Shown here one piece after another: positions 1-6,607 of a stretch of DNA of 15,043 nucleotides (positions within the stretch are counted from its first letter, which is position 1; each line of letters opens with the position of its first letter). Below the pieces are notes generated by a model. It was not told the origin of the DNA, ran no database searches, and was given only the letters and a program-made list of their open reading frames with translations. The translations under genes and the position numbers were made by a program. Source of the stretch: Bacteroidota bacterium (lineage in GTDB: Bacteria > Bacteroidota > Ignavibacteria > UBA10030). Where the stretch lies: assembly GCA_003453835.1 (NCBI GenBank), contig DMMN01000183.1, positions 445 through 15,487 on the forward strand, read 5' to 3'.

Positions 1-678
1 GTGCGCGATGATCTTTTTTGTCGGCCCCAGGACAAAGTCATGGTACATCGCCGGCGACAGAAGATCCGGAGACGCCTGCGAGTCGAAGAGTACGACCCCG
101 CAGCCGACCTCGATAAATGCCTCTCCGAATTTCTCAATGACGACTGCCGAGAAGGCAAGCAGTTCTTTTACCAACCGGGGCTGAGTAATGATCAGCATGA
201 ACAGGTGTTCAGATCCAACGAGATTTGCCGCCATCGAAAATGGCCCGGAGACCGCCCCGCGAATAGGAACCTCCTTTTCAAGCACTTTCACAATGTTGCG
301 GGCAACCTCGAGATTGACAGGCATTCGTCCATCCTTGTGAGGGTCAGGAACCTTCAAGGAGGCAACGTCCTCGAGACCCTGGAATATCGCTCCCTCGGGC
401 CCGATTGATGGGATGCTTGTGTCGTCGCCATCGTAGTACTTCACTTTGCACCCGACGGCCTCGGCTTCGACGTTATAGACATCCAAGCCGATGGTGAGCG
501 CGTCGGGCTGTGCTCGCTCATACTCTGCCAGCACAGCCGTCGTGAACAGATTCACGTCTCTGCAGACGACAGACGGGGTCGATCCGACAAACCACGCTTT
601 GTGTTCGTAGATCGCGGGAAGGAACGCGACTCGATCCGAAGGTTGGCATTCAAGAGCGTGGAGAAGGCGGTGACTCAT
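1..678 (-). CDS. Uroporphyrinogen decarboxylase (UroD/MtaA) family protein, C-terminus cut by window edge
   Basis: The minus frame opens at ATG 678-676 and stays open for 226 codons to the window edge, so the C-terminal part is missing. It starts MSHRLLHALECQPSDRVAF, close to the N-terminus expected for UroD-like corrinoid methyltransferases. It carries the family-style segments IRGAVSGPFSMAANLVG (about residues 148-164) and LFDSQASPDLLSPAMY (about 198-213). Family members are UroD itself (haem synthesis) and MtaA/CmuA-type methyltransferases that move methyl groups between corrinoids and thiols. Many remain unassigned and sit in sugar clusters. The lack of other haem genes and the kinase just upstream argue against true HemE. 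It is the last visible gene of the minus-strand series, 78 bases after the PfkB-type kinase stop. No strong Shine-Dalgarno sequence is seen before the ATG. Family membership is fairly sure; substrate unknown. Confidence 0.8.
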   Translation of the reverse strand, partial: MSHRLLHALECQPSDRVAFLPAIYEHKAWFVGSTPSVVCRDVNLFTTAVLAEYERAQPDALTIGLDVYNVEAEAVGCKVKYYDGDDTSIPSIGPEGAIFQGLEDVASLKVPDPHKDGRMPVNLEVARNIVKVLEKEVPIRGAVSGPFSMAANLVGSEHLFMLIITQPRLVKELLAFSAVVIEKFGEAFIEVGCGVVLFDSQASPDLLSPAMYHDFVLGPTKKIIAH

Positions 679-756
679 AGAGGTAAACCCGATCTCACAG
701 TTTTAGAATGAAGAGTCCTGTTCGGTGACACGACGTTGTTGCTTCGCGAGTCCGGC

Positions 757-1686
757 TTATCCGATCCTCTGAATGGCTACTTCTTGTTCAAGAGCGGCAA
801 TTTCTTGCAGACTGGAGCTTGCTACTTTCCAGGTGCTTGCATTGGCGGCCCCGGCTGCTATCCCAAACGTCAGGCTGCGTTGAAACTTCCATCCCTGGCT
901 GAAGCCGTACAGGATGCCGGCGATCATCGCGTCGCCCGAACCGATGGCGTTAACGGTCGGTATCTTTGGCGGAATGACTCGCCAGTAGTGACCTCGTAGT
1001 GCAGCATAGCAAGGAAGTGGTCCGTTGCTGATTATGCAGTATTGGATTCCCTTTCCCAGGAGATGGTTGAGCGCTTCGAGAAATTCCGGCTCCGTTTCGA
1101 TCCGAACGCCGAATGTTTGCTCGAACTCATGCTTGTTCGGCTTTACGAGTGACGGGCACGCGGTCAGGCCCGCTTCAAACGCGCGACCGTACGAATCGAG
1201 GACACCCATAACGCCGGCCTGCTGCGCGATGCCGAGCACTTCGCGAAACAGACCGTCAACTTCATTTCCCGGCGAGCTCCCGCTACAAACAAACCAGGAG
1301 CTCTTGCGCGAAAGAACTCTAAGCTTATTCTTCAACTCTTCTGCGCAATTGGCATCCGTCCGAAGCGACGGCTCGAACACCGCCGTACTCGTTCCATCTT
1401 GTTCTCGAAACGTAAGCCCTTCACGCGTCAACGCGTTCGTGTCGACGAAATCATGAGTGATTCCCTCCTCGTCCAGGAGTCGCCGGACAATCGCACCCGT
1501 CTCGCCGCCGAGAAATCCGGTCGCGAGCGAATCCACTCCAAGCTTCCTCAATTGTCTCGATACGTTGATTCCCTTTCCGCCCGCAACCATTGACATACCA
1601 TCGGCGCGATGGATCGTTCCCTTCGCGATCTTCTTCACATCGATCGTCTTGTCAAGCATTGGGTTGAGTGTAACTGTAGCAATCAA
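757..1686 (-). CDS. PfkB-family sugar-phosphate kinase, 1-phosphofructokinase / tagatose-6-phosphate kinase type
   Basis: A cytoplasmic PfkB/ribokinase-fold kinase that probably phosphorylates a ketohexose monophosphate to a bisphosphate with ATP. From the chosen TTG start (1686-1684) it is 309 residues, the usual length for FruK/LacC-type enzymes. It begins with the family N-terminus IATVTLNPMLDKTIDV. The substrate-side glycine motif GGKGINVSRQL is at about 36-46, KPNKHEFE at about 182-189, and the ATP/anion-hole motif NAIGSGD at 246-252 with catalytic Asp252. The open frame extends upstream to a GTG at 1734, but that adds 16 unrelated residues. A GAGG sequence lies six bases before the TTG, eight bases after the preceding gene's apparent stop. 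A class I aldolase further upstream in the cluster could cleave the bisphosphate product. Exact sugar (fructose-1-P, tagatose-6-P or other) cannot be told. Confidence 0.87.
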   Translation of the reverse strand: MIATVTLNPMLDKTIDVKKIAKGTIHRADGMSMVAGGKGINVSRQLRKLGVDSLATGFLGGETGAIVRRLLDEEGITHDFVDTNALTREGLTFREQDGTSTAVFEPSLRTDANCAEELKNKLRVLSRKSSWFVCSGSSPGNEVDGLFREVLGIAQQAGVMGVLDSYGRAFEAGLTACPSLVKPNKHEFEQTFGVRIETEPEFLEALNHLLGKGIQYCIISNGPLPCYAALRGHYWRVIPPKIPTVNAIGSGDAMIAGILYGFSQGWKFQRSLTFGIAAGAANASTWKVASSSLQEIAALEQEVAIQRIG

Positions 1687-1694
1687 TGTTCCCC

Positions 1695-1966
1695 TCAGCG
1701 CGGGATGATGACTGTATCTTGCCGGTAGCGCCACTTTGAATAGCCGACGCGATCCGGAGAACCATCCAACTGCAGACCGTGGACATTTGGCAAGGCCTCC
1801 ATCAGGATCTTTCCCTTGTACTGAACCTTCAAGATACTTGTTGCGGCGTAAGCAACCTCGCTCCTGCTAACTGTCGCAAAGAGATACTGCGCGTCCGTTC
1901 AAAGTCCCCGAATGCCACCTTGCCCAGTGAATAGTCGTCTCCGCGCGCAAGGATGTGTGCACCCAC
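1695..1966 (-). pseudogene. Out-of-frame continuation of the secreted lyase-like gene, two apparent -1 shifts
   Basis: Downstream of Trp145 of the preceding frame, plausible protein continues one base back as GAHILARGDDYSLGKVAF, then GDFER (about 1963-1895). It shifts once more at about 1895 to DAQYLFATVSRSEVAYAA and runs open to a TGA at 1697-1695 (last residues KWRYRQDTVIIPR). Adding one G in the GGG near 1963 and one in the GG near 1895 would join all three pieces into one 705-base gene of 234 residues. It would end eight bases before the TTG start of the kinase, normal operon spacing. This tail has no recognised family. Either the gene is decaying or the assembly has two homopolymer undercalls. 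If real, the product lacks most of a lyase fold, as though an internal segment were lost. Confidence 0.5.
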
Positions 1967-2397
1967 TCGGGAGAGTGGAAAATGAAGTCGGCACTCGACG
2001 CGAGATCATGCTCAATCACTTTCTTCGTCTTCTCATCTACGAGGCCGCTCTCACGAATCTTCAGATGGGTCCGTACGCGCGTTTTCCAGTATTCCTTGGG
2101 GTACGCCTGCCGCAGATCCCCGTACGACGCAAGCAACTCAGCCGCGCGCCGAGCATACGATGTTTCTTTCGTTAACTCGTACAAGAGCGCAAGCGAGCTT
2201 GCCAGATAGATCGGTTGGCCTGGTGAATTATAGCCCCACAAGACGCTCGGCTGATAGCTTCTTTTCCACTCAGCGATAACTCGGGGATGATCTTGCCAAC
2301 CTTTCTCTGCTGACTTCTTGATTTCCTCAAGATAGAAAGCCTTCTGGGAGAATAGGAGTTGAGGGAGGATAATGGCGAGAAAAAGTCTTTTCTTCAT
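1867..2397 (-). CDS. Secreted heparinase/alginate-lyase-like N-terminal ORF, probably a broken gene
   Basis: A 176-codon frame with a clear secretion signal (MKKRLFLAIILPQLLFSQ, cleavage likely near residue 18). A helix-rich stretch follows: GYNSPGQPIYLASSLALLYE (55-74), YARRAAELLASYGD, and a run to about FIFHSPEW (138-145). The pattern of helices ending in a '-PEW' turn resembles the alpha/alpha-toroid N-terminal domain of heparinase II/III and alginate lyases, which are normally 600 or more residues, so this would be only a fragment. After Trp145 the translation stops looking like protein (VHTSLRAETTIHWARW), while good coding sense continues in another frame (see the adjacent entry). The start lies 18 bases after the ROK kinase stop, so it is in the same operon. 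Lyase kinship is a weak pattern match; secretion is well supported. Confidence 0.5.
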   Translation of the reverse strand: MKKRLFLAIILPQLLFSQKAFYLEEIKKSAEKGWQDHPRVIAEWKRSYQPSVLWGYNSPGQPIYLASSLALLYELTKETSYARRAAELLASYGDLRQAYPKEYWKTRVRTHLKIRESGLVDEKTKKVIEHDLASSADFIFHSPEWVHTSLRAETTIHWARWHSGTLNGRAVSLCDS

Positions 2398-2415
2398 TTT
2401 CAGTTATCGCTCACG

Positions 2416-3354
2416 TTAGAAGGTTTCCGGTTGACCGTCTGGCTTTCTTCCCTGATCTATCGCTGCACAGAGAGACGCAACATCGCCTATCGTTTCTCCT
2501 AACTGTGCCGGGACAATCTCGCACGCGCTCGCCGTTTGCGCCAACGCCTCTTCGTGGAAGACACGCCGGGCTGTCGGCAAGAAGGCATCACCGATTCGCA
2601 TTCCTAAACCGCCGAGAATGATTCTTTCAGGATTCAAAAGATCAGCAAGCATGGCAAATCCTCTTCCCAGATAGTATGCCGCCTTCTCGAAAACCTCGCG
2701 CGCTTCAGACGACCCACCCTTGAATGCTTCATAAAGAGTCGCCGCTGTCGAAGTGGAAGGCCATACATTGGGGTACATTTGATGTGCCAACAAGACAATG
2801 CCGGTGCCGCTCCCATAACCCTCAAGCGAACCCGCCTTGTTGTAACTCAATGGACCATCCTCCGCAACTCGGATATGACCGATTTCTCCGGCGGCATCTG
2901 TCGTCCCACGGTAGAGTCTTCCATCAAGAATAAGCCCCGCCCCAAAACCGGTCCCCATAGTGATGAAGACTATATTGTTGAAGCCCTTCCCGGCGCCGAA
3001 AAAGAACTCTGCCAGCGCGCCCGCGTTTCCGTCATGCTCTATGTACACAGGAAGCGAAAAACGCTTCTCGAGCAACTGCTTCAGGGGGATGTTATCCCAC
3101 CCCGGTAGGTTCGGAGGGGACTTGATGACACCTTTCAGCACATCGATTGGTCCACCAATAGAAACGCTGATGGCCTCAATGTTATCCTCTGAATTCTCGA
3201 TCCCATTCTTCGTTGCGTTGACCAGATCCTCAAAGACGGTGTGGAATCCTCTCTGAGGATTGGTTTGAAACTGCTGCTTCCAAGATATTTTTCCTTCGCG
3301 GTTGCCCAGCACCGCTGCTATCTTGGTTCCTCCAATGTCCAGACCCAGGATCAC
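2416..3354 (-). CDS. ROK-family sugar kinase lacking the zinc-binding cysteines
   Basis: A 312-residue cytoplasmic ATP-dependent sugar kinase of the ROK family (glucokinase, fructokinase, N-acetylmannosamine or N-acetylglucosamine kinase). The phosphate-1 motif LDIGGTKIAAV is at 5-15, the catalytic-base region EHDGNAGALAE at 106-116 (Asp108), the phosphate-2 motif MGTGFGAGLILDG at 133-145, and GEIGH at 156-160 with the conserved Glu157 and His160. The usual zinc motif CxCGxxGCxE is replaced by LSYNKAGSLE (169-178): all three cysteines are gone while Glu178 stays. ROK members with this cysteine-free loop are known, so it may mark a subfamily. The GTG start at 3354 overlaps the upstream M20 stop as GTGA, indicating translational coupling. 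The partnership suggests the sugar is freed by the M20 deacylase or by the cluster's glycosidases. Substrate not assignable. Confidence 0.9.
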   Translation of the reverse strand: MILGLDIGGTKIAAVLGNREGKISWKQQFQTNPQRGFHTVFEDLVNATKNGIENSEDNIEAISVSIGGPIDVLKGVIKSPPNLPGWDNIPLKQLLEKRFSLPVYIEHDGNAGALAEFFFGAGKGFNNIVFITMGTGFGAGLILDGRLYRGTTDAAGEIGHIRVAEDGPLSYNKAGSLEGYGSGTGIVLLAHQMYPNVWPSTSTAATLYEAFKGGSSEAREVFEKAAYYLGRGFAMLADLLNPERIILGGLGMRIGDAFLPTARRVFHEEALAQTASACEIVPAQLGETIGDVASLCAAIDQGRKPDGQPETF

Positions 3355-4481
3355 GAGCTGATAAACCTCTCGATAATTTGAACCGCTTGCTCGATCTGGC
3401 TCAGCTCAACGTATTCAGAGTCTGTATGAGCCTGAGCAATGTTCCCAGGGCCAAAAACGACACATGGAATCCCAATCGCAGCATAGACTCCCGCATCCGT
3501 TCCGTACGGGGCAACCTCTATCGAAGAGGCGCCGACACACTCCCGAACACACTGCGACAACTTTTGCACAGCAGGCTCCTCCTCCGATAGTTCCATACCT
3601 CCGACAGAAAGATATGGCGGCTCGAATTCCCAATCGGAACAATTACGCAAGATCGTTTTCGTCTCCTGGAGGATCGCGTTCTCCGATTCACCCGGAAGTG
3701 TGCGGCGATCGATTTCTATCCAGCAGCGATCAGGAACAATGTTCACTGCCTGCCCACCCTCGATCACTCCCACGCTCATTCGAGGGGAACCGAGGAGTGG
3801 GTGTGGAGATCTTTCAGCAAGCTCTCTGGCAAACTGCTCAAGCTTTTGAATTACCTCTGCCATCAAGTAGATAGCATTCTTTCCTCTCTCCGGGTATGCC
3901 GAGTGCGCAAGCTCCCCCTTCGTGTAGATGCGCCAGCGAGTAACTCCTTTATGCGCCCGGATGATGCTAAGGCTTGTCGGCTCCCCAATGATGCCGAAAT
4001 CTGCCTTCAGTCCTTGTCGCGCTGCATATTGTGCACCACCAAAACGATACTCTTCATCCGCCGGAAAGAGCAGAATGAGATTCGCACCAAGCCGTCCGCG
4101 CCCAAGCGTGTTGATTGTTGCCTGGATAATGGATGCCACCGAACTTTTTGTATCGCACGCTCCTCTTCCATACAACATTCCGTCTCGAATTGTTGGTGTG
4201 AACGGCTCGACAACCATGTTGTCCGCGTGCACCGTGTCGAGATGAGCCTCGAGCAAGATTGTCTTGGATGCTCCAACATCCAGAACGCCGACGACGTTCG
4301 GCCTGCCCGGCTCGATATCTTGAAGCTGTACATCAATGGAGTTCTTCTTCAGATAATGCTGAACGTATTCCGCAATTGTTTGTTCGGAGTACTCTTTTCC
4401 GGATCGCGATCGTCCCATGGGATTCATGCTGGGAATCGCGACAAGATCGGAAAGAAGGTGGACGACAGGTTCCATTACCAT
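3351..4481 (-). CDS. M20 family metallo-amidohydrolase (ArgE/DapE-like deacylase)
   Basis: A 376-residue member of the zinc-dependent M20 family, which hydrolyses N-acyl or N-carbamoyl amino acids and peptides (ArgE, DapE, aminoacylase). Numbered from the chosen ATG at 4481: EAHLDTV gives His80 and Asp82; GRGACDTKSS gives the bridging Asp110; ADEE gives catalytic Glu143 and metal Glu144; GEPTSL gives Glu167; the dimer-domain ELAHSAYPERG gives His193; GTDAGVY and a late AHTDSEYV supply the final metal His (about 352). The frame stays open to 4580, but sequence before VMEPVVHLLSDLVAIPS is not family-like. A GTG at 4541, behind GAGGAG at the end of the upstream gene, is a credible alternative start. 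The gene follows the HxGTHxDxPxH hydrolase and overlaps the ROK kinase by four bases, so all three should be co-expressed. The acyl substrate is unknown. Confidence 0.9.
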   Translation of the reverse strand: MVMEPVVHLLSDLVAIPSMNPMGRSRSGKEYSEQTIAEYVQHYLKKNSIDVQLQDIEPGRPNVVGVLDVGASKTILLEAHLDTVHADNMVVEPFTPTIRDGMLYGRGACDTKSSVASIIQATINTLGRGRLGANLILLFPADEEYRFGGAQYAARQGLKADFGIIGEPTSLSIIRAHKGVTRWRIYTKGELAHSAYPERGKNAIYLMAEVIQKLEQFARELAERSPHPLLGSPRMSVGVIEGGQAVNIVPDRCWIEIDRRTLPGESENAILQETKTILRNCSDWEFEPPYLSVGGMELSEEEPAVQKLSQCVRECVGASSIEVAPYGTDAGVYAAIGIPCVVFGPGNIAQAHTDSEYVELSQIEQAVQIIERFISS

Positions 4482-4500
4482 CAAGTTTTCAGACAGTGTT

Positions 4501-4516
4501 GCCGGCGCTCGCCGGC
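4501..4516 (-). other. GC-rich hairpin in the leader of the M20 gene
   Basis: GCCGGC, loop GCTC, GCCGGC forms a six-base stem (extendable to seven with a two-base loop). It lies between the stop of the cyclase-family gene (4534) and the chosen M20 start (4481). No T-run follows, so it is not a classic terminator; it could set mRNA processing or reduce M20 translation. It would be coding if M20 really starts at 4541. Confidence 0.4.
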
Positions 4517-4533
4517 GGATGGGAGGCTCTCCA

Positions 4534-5163
4534 TCATGCACGTTGCTCCTCCACAATCGCGAGCACGCGGGCCGGCGCACCGTCTCCCCCCCGAATCAGC
4601 AGAGGCGCCGAAATCAGTTTGATCATTCCTTCCCTCAGTTGCGCCGTATTGTTCAAGTTTGTGACCAGCGGGATTCCCCTCTTCAGAAGAATATAGTGCA
4701 CGTCAAGTGTGAATGGAGTATCCGCCGCTAGAAGTCGTATGTCTGATTCGACGAGGAATTCCGCGGCCTCGTTGGAGAGCGGCGGATACGTCTTGTAGTA
4801 GTCTTCCTCCCCAAAGTGTTTATCCCACCCGGTCTTGACCACAATGCCGATTCCCTTGGTTCCCAGCTTCGATGCGATTTCTCGGGCGGTGATTTCTTTC
4901 CGGGATTCCCGTGGGGTGAAGTCGAGCACCTGCGCATCAACATACCAGAGACCGGGATCGTATTGATCCAGCGTGGGCATTCCCTCCAGGACGTGGCTTG
5001 GCGCATCGATATGTGTTCCGGAATGCGTCCCGATGGTCACTTGTGTTACTTCGCAACGGTGTTCCGTGAAACTTGCCGTCTTCACGAGTTCCGTCTTCGG
5101 GTGCCACGGAAAATAGACGGGGATTGAGTTTGTGAGGGGATGCGTAAGATCAATCACTCTCAT
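4534..5163 (-). CDS. Cyclase-family metal-dependent hydrolase (kynurenine formamidase / isatin hydrolase-like)
   Basis: A 209-residue protein of the cyclase/KynB superfamily, metal-dependent hydrolases of aryl formamides, lactone-like or cyclic amide substrates (kynurenine formamidase, isatin hydrolase). It begins MRVIDLTHPLTNSIPVYF, the family N-terminus, and has the complete signature HSGTHIDAPSH at 47-57 (His47, His51, Asp53, His57, following HxGTHxDxPxH). Further family features are GIVVKTGWDKHFG (about 110-122), LLAADTPFTLDVH (about 144-156) and a C-terminal LISAPLLIRGGDGAPARVLAI. Its ATG overlaps the ferredoxin stop as ATGA, so it is coupled to the redox pair upstream. Being placed between a ring-reducing-type flavoprotein and an amidohydrolase suggests a ring-opening or ester/amide-cleaving step. 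No tryptophan-pathway gene is present, so kynurenine formamidase itself is unlikely. Confidence 0.88.
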   Translation of the reverse strand: MRVIDLTHPLTNSIPVYFPWHPKTELVKTASFTEHRCEVTQVTIGTHSGTHIDAPSHVLEGMPTLDQYDPGLWYVDAQVLDFTPRESRKEITAREIASKLGTKGIGIVVKTGWDKHFGEEDYYKTYPPLSNEAAEFLVESDIRLLAADTPFTLDVHYILLKRGIPLVTNLNNTAQLREGMIKLISAPLLIRGGDGAPARVLAIVEEQRA

Positions 5164-5489
5164 AGATCCGTATCTTCCATCAATGGGGACGCGGTTTTCG
5201 GTTTCGCTTCTCCGTCTTTGTCCGGAATCCAGATGATCGCATCAACGGGACAAGCATCGAAACAGAGTCCGCACCCGGTGCAGTTCGCGTTGATAATGAC
5301 GGCGGTTCTCGAATACTTATGCCCCGGTCGGTTCTCCATCACGATTGCATCAAAGAAACAAATCGGCGGACAACGATCGCAGGCGATGCAATGTTCCTCT
5401 ACCACTTGAGCGATCGGTGGAAATTCCTTCGCAAAGGAAGGAGGGAAAGGATAGAGGCCACGGTATTTCATCATTTGCCCGGAGATCAT
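5160..5489 (-). CDS. Ferredoxin with two [4Fe-4S] clusters, partner of the adjacent flavoprotein
   Basis: A 109-residue dicluster ferredoxin. The first binding motif is CIACDRCPPIC (Cys34, 37, 40, 44) with FFDAI after it; the second is CTGCGLCFDACP (Cys70, 73, 76, 80) followed by VDAI. This is two CxxCxxCxxxC sets in the usual bacterial arrangement, with extra residues at both ends. Its ATG directly abuts the TAG of the dihydroorotate-dehydrogenase-like gene (TAGATG, no gap). In dihydropyrimidine dehydrogenase (PreA and the mammalian enzyme) a like dicluster domain is fused at the C-terminus of the FMN barrel; here it is a separate gene in the same order, so it very probably feeds electrons to that barrel. 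No PreT-like NAD(P)H/FAD subunit is visible, so the electron donor is open. Confidence 0.9.
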   Translation of the reverse strand: MISGQMMKYRGLYPFPPSFAKEFPPIAQVVEEHCIACDRCPPICFFDAIVMENRPGHKYSRTAVIINANCTGCGLCFDACPVDAIIWIPDKDGEAKPKTASPLMEDTDL

Positions 5490-6515
5490 CTATTCCTGTT
5501 CCCCTGTTTCTTTCCATAGGTTCCGGGACCCTGATTTCGGCTCGCCTGACCACCGGATGATCTCCTCCGGATGAGTCATCGCCTGGAGCGCCTTTCCTCT
5601 GATTTCACTTAACGATGTTACGCCTTTTCGTTGCATGTATTCTTCAATCTCCTTGTTGATCCGCGCAATCGACTCCCATCCGTTCACCATAATTACCGAG
5701 AGAATCTGCACCGTCGTCGCACCGAGCAACACGTACTTGATAACGTCTTCTCCGCTCATAACTCCCCCCGTCCCACTGATCGGAATCTTACTGACCAGGG
5801 CCGCCTCTGCGACATGGCGAAGGGTATAGTACTTGGCCCAGGGGCCTCCGACGCCGGCAAAATTGCCGTGGAGGATCGGTCGCTGCGTTTCTATGTCGAC
5901 GTCAAATCCCCGCAACCTGTTGCATAGGGTCAGGGCTGAAGCTCCACACTCTTCAGCGACGCGGCATTGATGAAGGAGCTCGGGAGAAGGAGCAAGCTTC
6001 ACCAACACGGGAAACCGGACCGCACCCATGACAGCCTTGATTGCCGCAACAAAGGTCGTCTCGAAGCCCAGGCTGCCGGGTTTGTGAGGGGATGAGATAT
6101 CAAGCTCGATGGCATCAGCGCCACTCTGCTCGACCCGTTTCGCCATGTCTGCCCAATCCTCTGCATCATCGGCAAAAATGCTGGCGATAAGGGGAACCTT
6201 CGCATGCTCTTTGCTCACTCGAATGAATTTCCAGTAGTCTTCCAACGTGCCGGAATACCCTTGCTCGTACGAATAGAGACTGAACACTTTCGATCGCCCG
6301 TCCATCTGCTTGTCCCAGTCAAGCAATTTGTAACGTGGACGCGGCCAGAAACGCATGTGCTCGTACTTGTCGGAACACGCAGTCTTCAGAACGACAGCAC
6401 CGGCATGTTGTTCTTCCGCAAGTCGAACTTGATTGACGTCATGACTAGCGGGACCCGATGCCACCATCACCGGACTTTGCAGCGTCAGGCCGAGAAAAGA
6501 TGTCGTAAGTGACAT
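5490..6515 (-). CDS. Dihydroorotate/dihydropyrimidine dehydrogenase-like FMN flavoprotein
   Basis: A 341-residue TIM-barrel flavoprotein of the dihydroorotate dehydrogenase superfamily, nearest in look to the PreA barrel of dihydropyrimidine dehydrogenase. It starts MSLTTSFLGLTLQSPVMVAS. FMN and substrate features include the flavin-side segment VVLKTA (41-46), VLVKLAP (170-176, Lys173), ALTLCNR (194-200) and the phosphate-binding GTGGVMSGEDVIKYVLLGA (248-266). The active-site loop reads ELDISSPHKPG (137-147): where dihydropyrimidine dehydrogenases have Ser-Cys-Pro-His, this has Ser-Ser-Pro-His, so the general-acid Cys is Ser142. Class 2 dihydroorotate dehydrogenases also use Ser, so activity is plausible but chemistry or substrate may differ. 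The ferredoxin gene begins on the next base after its stop. No other pyrimidine genes are near, which argues for catabolism of an odd ring rather than UMP synthesis. Confidence 0.87.
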   Translation of the reverse strand: MSLTTSFLGLTLQSPVMVASGPASHDVNQVRLAEEQHAGAVVLKTACSDKYEHMRFWPRPRYKLLDWDKQMDGRSKVFSLYSYEQGYSGTLEDYWKFIRVSKEHAKVPLIASIFADDAEDWADMAKRVEQSGADAIELDISSPHKPGSLGFETTFVAAIKAVMGAVRFPVLVKLAPSPELLHQCRVAEECGASALTLCNRLRGFDVDIETQRPILHGNFAGVGGPWAKYYTLRHVAEAALVSKIPISGTGGVMSGEDVIKYVLLGATTVQILSVIMVNGWESIARINKEIEEYMQRKGVTSLSEIRGKALQAMTHPEEIIRWSGEPKSGSRNLWKETGEQE

Positions 6516-6607
6516 TGCTTAGCTTGTCAATAGGTGTTCGTGAAGATGGAAGGTCGCTGGACGGTGGTGATTCTCCTTCTGACCTCGTGACTGTGTAGAA
6601 GGAGTCG

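Noticed and set aside
1..408. Plus-strand open frame at the left edge
   Set aside because: The opposite strand encodes a clear UroD-family protein across this whole stretch.
4501..4516. Rho-independent terminator after the cyclase-family gene
   Set aside because: The hairpin is not followed by a T-run and the next gene is close and co-directional.
3801..4622. Long plus-strand open frame of 273 codons
   Set aside because: It lies opposite the M20 gene, whose catalytic motifs are complete; the plus translation is rich in Cys, Arg and Ser with no domain sense.
6516..6607. TTGACA near 6524 as a promoter for the flavoprotein gene
   Set aside because: The hexamer is too close to the start codon and no -10 element fits before the ATG.
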